NCBI GenBank assembly: GCA_943326215.1
Contig: CALPSK010000087.1
Span: 1 to 5,037, forward strand
Source: Sediminibacterium ginsengisoli
Lineage (GTDB): Bacteria; Bacteroidota; Bacteroidia; Chitinophagales; Chitinophagaceae
Direction: 5' to 3'
DNA: 5,037 nucleotides
Shown piece by piece: positions 1 to 5,037 of the stretch. Under the pieces are notes generated by a model. That model was given only the letters and a program-made list of their open reading frames with translations, ran no database searches and was not told the origin of the DNA. Both the position numbers and the translations under genes were made by a program. The stretch's first letter is position 1. Each line of letters opens with the position of its first letter.

Positions 1-126
1 ACTATTGTTAGCTCTAGTACAAAAGATGCCGTATTTCCTTACCGTTTAAATGATAAGCCTAATACTTATGCAAATTTAACTGCTAACCAATTATTATTTA
101 ATATTGGTTACGGAATAAGATTCTAA
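1..126 (+). CDS. C-terminal end of an outer-membrane beta-barrel-like protein (5' truncated by window edge)
   Basis: An open frame runs from the first base to a TAA at 124-126 and gives 41 residues with no start inside the window, so only the C-terminus is visible. The last residues, LLFNIGYGIRF, alternate polar/small and hydrophobic residues and end in Phe. This is the classic terminal strand of Gram-negative outer-membrane barrels, recognised by the BAM machinery. The preceding stretch (PYRLNDKPNTYANLT) would suit an extracellular or periplasmic loop. TonB-dependent receptors, porin-like proteins and TonB-plug-less barrels of Bacteroidota all end this way, so the exact family cannot be decided from 41 residues. 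The frame is followed by about 90 bp of AT-rich non-coding DNA and then the shared terminator at 216-249. Identification as a barrel is inference from the C-terminal signature only. Confidence 0.6.
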   Translation, partial: TIVSSSTKDAVFPYRLNDKPNTYANLTANQLLFNIGYGIRF

Positions 127-215
127 GTAATTAGATAAAAAGAGAATAGCTTAAAAATTATAAAACTATAAGACTAAAAGAGACCAAGTCTATAAGAATT
201 CAAACTTCTACCTAT

Positions 216-249
216 AAAAAAACCTTCCCAATTTTGGGAAGGTTTTTTT
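216..249. terminator. Bidirectional rho-independent terminator between convergent genes
   Basis: This is a perfect 15-bp inverted repeat: A7-CCTTCCCA (216-230) pairs with TGGGAAGG-T7 (235-249) around a four-base loop, ATTT. The GC-containing core is eight pairs, flanked by an A7 tract on one side and a T7 tract on the other, so a U-tract follows the hairpin on both strands. It lies 89 bp after the plus-strand barrel gene stop and 27 bp after the stop of the leftward M16-like gene (277). It therefore probably ends both transcripts. Confidence 0.93.
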
Positions 250-276
250 ATGAGATCTTAGGTTATAAAGTCTTTC

Positions 277-2343
277 CTATTTTAAATCAGCTGTCTTTAA
301 TCCTTGATTCACTTTAATATCTGTGTACTTAACATTTATTTTCATTTGACCCATATCGATAAGCTGCTCTGAAGAAATTTGAACGCCATTCACAGTTTGA
401 TAACCAGTATAAAATTGTTGTTGCGTCATAGTGCCTCTTCCAGGCACTTCTTCCGATTTTGAAGTCTTTACTAATAAGAAAGTTTTAGCATCATAAAAAC
501 GATGTGATACTTTTTTAGAAGGGGTTGTTACTTCAAGATCAATAGCTTCTTTACCATCTACTTTTTCTCCACCTACAATTTTCAAACTATATCCTTTTGT
601 TAAAAACAATTGCTCTGGCGCAATAGAAGCAGACTCATCTAAGCCCTCTTTTAAATCATCTGTCATTGGAGCTTCCTGTCCTTGTTGCGTAATAGAGTAT
701 TTACCATTCACTACTGCCTGTCTCATAATAGCCATACCCCCCATTGACATGGTCGTAACTGAATTGCCTGGCATTACAATGGTTTGCTTCATTTCTAAAG
801 ACTGTCCCATTATATTAGCCGTTCCTTTTAATTGAACATCTTTCACATTGTCTAAAGCTTCTTTAGTTCCAATAGCTGCAATGGCTTTTTCCATTAATGC
901 AGTAGGCGTTAAGCTAGCATCTGCTTTAACTTCAGTTGGTGCAGCTACTTCATTACCTTCAATATCAAAATATTTTACTGGGCCATATTTTTCTAAGCCT
1001 TTAGCAATTTGTTTGGCATTACCTACAATCACAATATGCATTTTAGAAGGGTTCAATAAAGCAGTCGCCACCTCTTGTACTTTTTGAGCATCTACTGCTG
1101 CTAAATTGGTTAAGTATTTTTGATAATAATCTTCAGGTAAATTATTTACAGCTATAGATAAAGCAAAATTAGCAATAGTATTAGGGCTTTCTAAAGAACG
1201 CGCAAAGCCACCCGCTAAATAATTCTTCATACGACTTAATTCAGTATCACCCACTTTTGTATTACGAATAATATTTAATTCATATAATATTTCTTGAATA
1301 GAGCTATCTGTTTTTTCATTTCTAACAGAAGCCTCAGCGCTAAACATACCTATTTGTTTACTAGGAGAGATAGATGAGTAAGCACCATAAGTAAAGGCAT
1401 GCTTCTCACGTAAGTTGGCGAATAATCTTCCAGAGAAACCACCTCCTAATATATTATTCATCACATTAGAAGGGATATCATTGGGTGATCCTTTTGTTAG
1501 ATTCACTGTAGTAGCAATAGCTACCACGCTTTGAACAGAGGCGGGTCTATCCACAATAGCTACATAAGTTGTAGCAGGAATAGCTGGCTTCTCATATATA
1601 GGTCTTGCATACACACCCTTAGCCCATGAACCAAAATTCTTTTCAGCAAGTAATTTGGCATTGGCTGGATCGATATCTCCTACAAATACTAAATAAGCAT
1701 TATTAGGAATCCAATAGGTTTTGATAAAGTTTTTTACATCATCCACTTTAATCGCATTCACTGTTTTTACAGTCGTGATTTCTCCAAATGCATGGTTAGC
1801 ACCATACACTAATTTCTTCATTACATTATTAGAAATAGCATCTGCATCATCTTTATTTGATTCAATTCCAGAAATAGTTTGCTTTCTTACTTTCTCTAAT
1901 TCATCACTAGATAAAGCTGGACGCAAAATTACTTCCGCCATTAACTCCATTAATTTAGGGAAATTAGTTTTCAATGAACTTACTGATGCACTTTGACTAG
2001 ATGTAAATAAACTACCTCCTAAAAATTCAACCGCTTCGTCTAACTCCGCTTTTGACTTAGTAGCAGTTCCTCTTTTAAGTAGTTGTCCTGACATATCGGC
2101 TAAACCTGCTTTATCGCCTTCTTTAAAACCATCTACGTCTAAAGCTAGTGTAGCAGTGACTTTTGGGAGTTTGGTATTTTTCACTACAAATACTTTCAAG
2201 CCATTGGCTAAAGTAAATTTAACAGGGCTAGCCACTTGAATTAAAGGTGCCTTAGCTGGCGCGGGCGACTTCGTTCTATCTACTGATTGTGCCATTGAAA
2301 GTAAGGGCACAAATAATAAAATACTGTATATATATTTTTTCAT
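277..2343 (-). CDS. Secreted non-catalytic M16B peptidase subunit with LolA-like C-terminal domain
   Basis: This 688-residue protein starts at an ATG (2341-2343). Residues 1-18 form a Sec signal peptide (MKK, hydrophobic core, cleavage likely after SMA and before QS) without a lipobox Cys, so a soluble periplasmic location is inferred. Residues about 38-460 are two M16 lobes. The first contains FTLANGLKVFV (43-53) and the position of the zinc motif, but GLADMSGQLLKRGT (80-93) replaces GLAHxxEHxLxKGT: His, Glu and His have become Asp83, Gly86 and Gln87, so this subunit cannot bind catalytic zinc. The second lobe keeps GGGFSGRLFANLREKHAFTYG (300-320 region) with Arg312 and Tyr319, the M16 substrate-positioning pair. 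A linker (about 461-478) leads to about 210 residues of beta-rich sequence with a motif pattern (GGEKVDGKEAIDLEV, then FYDAKTFLLVKT) typical of LolA/lipoprotein-sorting-like folds; this last assignment is inference. The gene follows the catalytic subunit after 34 bp, so both are probably co-transcribed and form a heterodimer. It ends just before the shared terminator. The usual M16B subunit is about 420-450 residues; the extra length is the C-terminal domain. Confidence 0.9.
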   Translation of the reverse strand: MKKYIYSILLFVPLLSMAQSVDRTKSPAPAKAPLIQVASPVKFTLANGLKVFVVKNTKLPKVTATLALDVDGFKEGDKAGLADMSGQLLKRGTATKSKAELDEAVEFLGGSLFTSSQSASVSSLKTNFPKLMELMAEVILRPALSSDELEKVRKQTISGIESNKDDADAISNNVMKKLVYGANHAFGEITTVKTVNAIKVDDVKNFIKTYWIPNNAYLVFVGDIDPANAKLLAEKNFGSWAKGVYARPIYEKPAIPATTYVAIVDRPASVQSVVAIATTVNLTKGSPNDIPSNVMNNILGGGFSGRLFANLREKHAFTYGAYSSISPSKQIGMFSAEASVRNEKTDSSIQEILYELNIIRNTKVGDTELSRMKNYLAGGFARSLESPNTIANFALSIAVNNLPEDYYQKYLTNLAAVDAQKVQEVATALLNPSKMHIVIVGNAKQIAKGLEKYGPVKYFDIEGNEVAAPTEVKADASLTPTALMEKAIAAIGTKEALDNVKDVQLKGTANIMGQSLEMKQTIVMPGNSVTTMSMGGMAIMRQAVVNGKYSITQQGQEAPMTDDLKEGLDESASIAPEQLFLTKGYSLKIVGGEKVDGKEAIDLEVTTPSKKVSHRFYDAKTFLLVKTSKSEEVPGRGTMTQQQFYTGYQTVNGVQISSEQLIDMGQMKINVKYTDIKVNQGLKTADLK

Positions 2344-2377
2344 AAAATTATTTTTTTGATGCTATGAATAGCCTTAA

Positions 2378-3706
2378 TTATTTAGTTGTTTTTTCTTTTG
2401 GTAAATAATGAAGCACTACCCTGTTCTCTTTATTCAAATATTTTTTAGCCACTTTTAAAACATCTTCTCTAGTGACTTTATTGTATTTATCTAACTCGGT
2501 ATTAATTAAATTTGCATCACCAAAATACACTTCATTATTCGCTAAGCTCTCAGCAATACCTGCCATCGTTGCTTTGCTATCTACTAATTCAGTGGTAATT
2601 TGGTTTTTCACTTTTTGAAATTCACGCTCTCCTACAAGTCCCAACTTTAATTCATTCACTACACTATCCATACTTGCTTCTAAAGTTTCTACTTTAACAC
2701 CCATATTGGCAATCGTCAATGCAATAAATAAGCCATCGTCTTCATTGAAAAAAGGAACCGACTGAGCCGCTACTGCTAATTGCTTGTTATCTACCAAGGT
2801 CTTATTCATTCTAGAAGAAGCTCCTCCAGATAAAATAGTAGATAATACATTGAAGGCATAATACTCATCCCCACCTTGCTTAGGCGCACGGTAAGCATGG
2901 AAAATAGCTGGTAACTGAATGTTATCATATATATTATCACGCACTTCCCCACCCAAAGGAGGTTCTTTAATACTAGGTCTATTAATGGGTAATGTTCCTT
3001 TAGCAATAGGGCCAAAATAAGATTCTATTTTTTTCTTTAATTCAGGGATATTGATATCTCCTGCAATAGATAAAACACAATTATTCGGTACATAATAAGT
3101 TTTATAATATTGAATGAACTCTTCTAGTTTGGCAGCATTTAAATGATCCATACTTCCAATAGGCGACCATTGATAAGGATGCACTTTATATGCTCTCTTT
3201 AACATTTCAGTTAAAAAAGAACCATAAGGACGGTTATCCATTCTTTGACGCTTTTCTTCTTTCACCACTTCGCGTTGTGTATTCACTCCAATTTGTTCAA
3301 TTTTAGCATGCATCATACGCTCACTCTCTAACCAAAGACCAAGGTCTACTTGGTTAGAAGGAAGTAATTCATAATAAAAAGTACGGTCTTGAGAAGTATT
3401 TGCATTTAAAGCACCACCCGCATTGGTGACATACTTATCAAACTCACCTCTTTTAATATTTTCTGAACCTTCAAATAATAAATGTTCAAAGAAATGCGCA
3501 AAGCCTGTTCTTGCAGTGTCTTCATTTTTTGAACCTACATGATATAATGCCGTTACTGCTACTACGGGTGCAGAATGGTCTTCATGTAAAATAACTTTTA
3601 ACCCGTTAGGTAAGGTATATTTTTCAAATTTAATGGTTTGGCTTTTTGCCAAAGTCCCAGTCATTAAAAAAAGACTTACCAATAGGAAGCTTCCTAATTT
3701 TTGCAT
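2378..3706 (-). CDS. Secreted catalytic M16B zinc metallopeptidase (processing-peptidase/insulinase family)
   Basis: This 442-residue protein starts at an ATG (3704-3706). The N-terminus (MQKLGSFLLVSLFLMTGTLA) is a Sec signal peptide with likely cleavage near residue 20-23, so the enzyme should act in the periplasm. The inverted zinc motif HFFEH is intact: His71 and His75 bind zinc and Glu74 is the general base. Glu151 in REVVKEEKRQR lies 80 residues after His71, the spacing of the third zinc ligand in mitochondrial processing peptidase beta. Other M16 landmarks are YTLPNGLKVIL (30-40), YHVGSKNED (55-63), GGALNANTSQDRT (97-109) and YYVPNNCVLSIAGDI (204-218). The C-terminal lobe has the SGGASSRM turn (293-300), but the expected Arg and Tyr are Val305 and Val312, so the active centre is probably completed by the partner encoded 34 bp downstream. 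Length is normal for a single M16B subunit. The substrate is unknown; peptides or misfolded secreted proteins are plausible. A 124-bp AT-rich gap separates it from miaA upstream, leaving room for its own promoter. Confidence 0.95.
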   Translation of the reverse strand: MQKLGSFLLVSLFLMTGTLAKSQTIKFEKYTLPNGLKVILHEDHSAPVVAVTALYHVGSKNEDTARTGFAHFFEHLLFEGSENIKRGEFDKYVTNAGGALNANTSQDRTFYYELLPSNQVDLGLWLESERMMHAKIEQIGVNTQREVVKEEKRQRMDNRPYGSFLTEMLKRAYKVHPYQWSPIGSMDHLNAAKLEEFIQYYKTYYVPNNCVLSIAGDINIPELKKKIESYFGPIAKGTLPINRPSIKEPPLGGEVRDNIYDNIQLPAIFHAYRAPKQGGDEYYAFNVLSTILSGGASSRMNKTLVDNKQLAVAAQSVPFFNEDDGLFIALTIANMGVKVETLEASMDSVVNELKLGLVGEREFQKVKNQITTELVDSKATMAGIAESLANNEVYFGDANLINTELDKYNKVTREDVLKVAKKYLNKENRVVLHYLPKEKTTK

Positions 3707-3735
3707 ACTTGTATTTTTAAAATAAAATGTAATGA

Positions 3736-3761
3736 ATATACCACTGTATCAATGGCTATAT
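3736..3761. repeat. Imperfect inverted repeat upstream of the M16 gene pair
   Basis: The arms ATATACCA (3736-3743) and TGG-C-TATAT (3753-3761) are complementary over eight pairs with one bulged C at 3756, around a nine-base spacer. The element sits 30-55 bp before the ATG of the catalytic M16 gene, inside the only sizeable gap of the leftward block. It could be an operator or a weak 5'-leader hairpin. It has too little GC and no U-tract to be a miaA terminator. In DNA this AT-rich a chance dyad is possible, and I could not find a convincing TAnnTTTG Bacteroidota -7 promoter box beside it. Confidence 0.25.
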
Positions 3762-3830
3762 TATGGGATAAAATTAACAATAATTTGAATGGATTTAGTT
3801 TCTAATATGTTAATTTCTAGAAATCTTATA

Positions 3831-4721
3831 CTATTTTAATAAAACCTGATCGGGCTCCACAGTAGATGCGTTAAACCAAGTAATAGAAGGGTCTCGCTTA
3901 AACCAGGTCATTTGGCGCTTAGCGTAATGGCGGGTATTTTGCTGAATATTTTCAATCACTTTTTCCTTGCTTATTTTCTGCTCGAAATAGTCCTTCCATT
4001 CACTATATCCAACTGTTTGTAATGCGTTTAAATGCGCAAATGCTTCTAAACTTTTTACCTCATTTTCCAAACCCTCTTCGACCATAGTAAGTACTCTTGT
4101 ATTAATTCTATCATACAATTCCTCTCTAGGTAATTCAAGGCCAATTTTCACAATTTTAAAAGGTCTTTCAACCGCTTTTTTATTTTGAAAACTTATAATG
4201 GAAGAGCCAGTTCCTAGCATTACTTCTAAGGCGCGCATTAATCGCTGCGGGTTTTTTTGTTCTCCCTTCTCCCAATACTGTGGGTCTTTTACCGATACTT
4301 CTTTTTGTAACCACCTCATGCCTAATTTCTCATACTGTGCAATAATATTTTCTCGAATTTCAGCATCAATAGCTGGTATTAAATCTAAGCCTTCACAAAA
4401 AGCTTTAATATATAATCCCGTTCCGCCTACCATTACAATAGCATCTTTTGTAGAAAATAAACTCTCTACTTTATCCATGGCCCAATTTTCAAAATAAGAG
4501 GCATTGATATTTTCAGTAATTGAATGTGATGCAATAAAATGATGAGTTACCGCCTTTAATTCATCTACGCTTGGTCTAGCCACTCCAATATTCATTTCTT
4601 TATAACACTGTCTTGCATCTGCTGAAATAATTTCTGTATTAAATGCTTTGGCAAGTGCAATCGCAAAGCTTGTTTTTCCAACAGCTGTAGGACCCACCAC
4701 TATATAAACGGTTTTAGACAA
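3831..4721 (-). CDS. miaA: tRNA dimethylallyltransferase MiaA, probable TTG start
   Basis: MiaA transfers the dimethylallyl group of DMAPP to N6 of adenosine 37 in tRNAs that read codons starting with U, the first step towards ms2i6A; it acts in the cytoplasm. The 296 residues show the whole family signature: P-loop GPTAVGKT (10-17); ISADARQCY (32-40) with the catalytic Asp35 (Ala36 replaces the usual Ser); MNIGVARP (43-50, usually MDIGTAKP); VGGTGLYIKAF (98-108) with Thr101; NPQRLMRALEV (157-167); TVGYSEWKDYF (236-246); and NTRHYAKRQMTWFK (262-275). Length is slightly below the 300-320 usual for the family, and the ends look intact. No ATG exists upstream of the P-loop: an in-frame TAG lies at 4731-4733, and the only codons between it and SKTVYIVVGP are TTC, AAG, ATT and TTG. 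TTG at 4719-4721 is the best start (ATT just before it is the alternative). No Shine-Dalgarno sequence is visible. The gene follows the acidic-tailed protein after 51 bp, so shared transcription is possible. Confidence 0.97.
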   Translation of the reverse strand: MSKTVYIVVGPTAVGKTSFAIALAKAFNTEIISADARQCYKEMNIGVARPSVDELKAVTHHFIASHSITENINASYFENWAMDKVESLFSTKDAIVMVGGTGLYIKAFCEGLDLIPAIDAEIRENIIAQYEKLGMRWLQKEVSVKDPQYWEKGEQKNPQRLMRALEVMLGTGSSIISFQNKKAVERPFKIVKIGLELPREELYDRINTRVLTMVEEGLENEVKSLEAFAHLNALQTVGYSEWKDYFEQKISKEKVIENIQQNTRHYAKRQMTWFKRDPSITWFNASTVEPDQVLLK

Positions 4722-4772
4722 AATCTTGAACTAATTTAAATTTGAAATAAATAACTAATGTGAATTATAGAA

Positions 4773-5037
4773 CTAAAAAGCTTCTCCTTCGAAAAACTCA
4801 GAACCAGACTCATTGTCCTGCTTGTTGTCATCAGCGTCTTCTTCTTCATCAGATGCATCCGCATCTTCTTCTCTATCATCAGACGCATCCGCATCTTCTT
4901 CTCCTTCTTCACCAAATCCATCAGCGGCCTCATTTAAATCATACTTCTCTTCAATATCTGCAAACTTTTCACCCAGTAAACCCTTGGTGCCATATTGCAT
5001 AGGACCCACTCCTTCAATACGTGAAACTAATGGATAT
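4773..5037 (-). CDS. C-terminal part of an unidentified protein with an acidic repeat tail (5' end beyond window)
   Basis: The frame is open from the right window edge to a TAG at 4773-4775 and gives 87 residues. A GTG lies at 5007-5009, but the nine codons before it (YPLVSRIEG) are open and look like ordinary protein, so the gene almost certainly begins outside the window. The first part, through VGPMQYGTKGLLGEKFADIEEKYDLNEAADG, is mixed in composition and may close a folded domain. The last 45 residues contain 24 Asp/Glu and only two Lys/Arg, including two copies of EEDADASD ten residues apart. Such tails are usually disordered and can bind basic partners such as nucleic-acid-binding proteins, or raise solubility. 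No signal peptide or membrane segment is visible in this part. I do not recognise the family, and nothing more specific can be claimed. It lies 51 bp upstream of miaA on the same strand. Confidence 0.8.
   Translation of the reverse strand, partial: YPLVSRIEGVGPMQYGTKGLLGEKFADIEEKYDLNEAADGFGEEGEEDADASDDREEDADASDEEEDADDNKQDNESGSEFFEGEAF
4846..4903. repeat. Two-copy in-frame tandem repeat, 30-bp period, in the acidic tail
   Basis: The 28-bp segments 4846-4873 and 4876-4903 differ only at one position (T4854 versus C4884). The 30-bp period equals ten codons, and on the minus strand each copy encodes EEDADASD. A shorter related piece starts at TCATCAG, 4828-4834. The near identity at DNA level, including synonymous positions, points to recent duplication by slippage or unequal exchange. 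Copy-number change would lengthen or shorten the acidic tail without shifting the frame. Confidence 0.85.

Noticed and set aside
171..191. Short inverted repeat AGACT...AGTCT before the terminator
   Set aside because: The arms pair over only five bases with an 11-base spacer, which is expected by chance in this AT-rich gap.
848..1087. Plus-strand open frame of 79 codons inside the M16-like gene
   Set aside because: It lies wholly antisense to a well-supported coding region, with no recognisable domain and no upstream signals.
1721..1996. Plus-strand open frame of 91 codons inside the M16-like gene
   Set aside because: It is antisense to conserved M16 sequence; its hydrophobic look comes from the complementary strand of Lys/Asp/Asn codons.
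277..2343. Loss of HxxEH read as pseudogene decay
   Set aside because: The frame is intact over 688 codons, the signal peptide and Arg/Tyr pair are kept, and the partner gene supplies the zinc site, so this is a specialised subunit rather than a decayed enzyme.
2806..3015. Minus-strand 69-codon frame within the catalytic M16 gene
   Set aside because: It is an out-of-frame shadow of the conserved C-terminal lobe, which reads cleanly in the main frame.
4198..4497. Plus-strand 99-codon frame opposite miaA
   Set aside because: It is antisense to MiaA motifs such as NPQRLMRALEV and VGGTGLY; there is no independent evidence for a gene.
4736..4933. Minus-strand open frame rich in Met and Lys overlapping the acidic tail
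   Set aside because: It is a shifted reading of the same repeats (GATGAAGAAG read as ATG AAG AAG), and the in-frame acidic version continues to the window edge as a longer protein.
4760..5002. Plus-strand open frame rich in His and Leu opposite the acidic-tail gene
   Set aside because: It is the antisense image of the GAT/GAA-rich acidic repeat; the His/Leu runs are a by-product of that composition, and it has no family signature or start context.

Overview
The window looks like chromosomal DNA of a Bacteroidota bacterium, possibly a Chitinophagaceae-type member. The signs are low GC with A/T-ending codons, no clear Shine-Dalgarno sequences, an outer-membrane barrel ending in Phe, and a tandem pair of secreted M16 peptidase-like genes. 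The genus is inference only.

Layout, left to right. A short plus-strand tail (1-126) is the C-terminal end of an outer-membrane beta-barrel-like protein. It converges on a leftward block of minus-strand genes, and a strong hairpin with A and T tracts on both sides (216-249) lies between them as a shared bidirectional terminator. The leftward block is read from the right edge to the left: the C-terminus of an unidentified protein with a very acidic, internally repeated tail (4773 to the window edge); miaA, the tRNA dimethylallyltransferase (3831-4721), which has no usable ATG and probably starts at TTG; a catalytic M16 zinc peptidase (2378-3706); and a longer M16-like protein without the zinc site but with an extra C-terminal domain (277-2343).

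The two M16 genes are the most informative part. The upstream gene carries HxxEH plus the distal zinc-binding Glu but lacks the Arg/Tyr pair of the C-terminal M16 lobe. The downstream gene lost every residue of HxxEH but kept Arg and Tyr at the family's seven-residue spacing. This is the arrangement of a two-subunit M16B peptidase. Both have signal peptides, so a periplasmic heterodimer is expected. The non-catalytic subunit carries about 210 extra residues that resemble a LolA/lipoprotein-sorting-type beta fold, so it may bind substrate or the outer membrane. The miaA region is ordinary housekeeping sequence, and I see no functional link between it and the peptidases beyond shared direction. 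I found no mobile element, CRISPR array, tRNA or rRNA.
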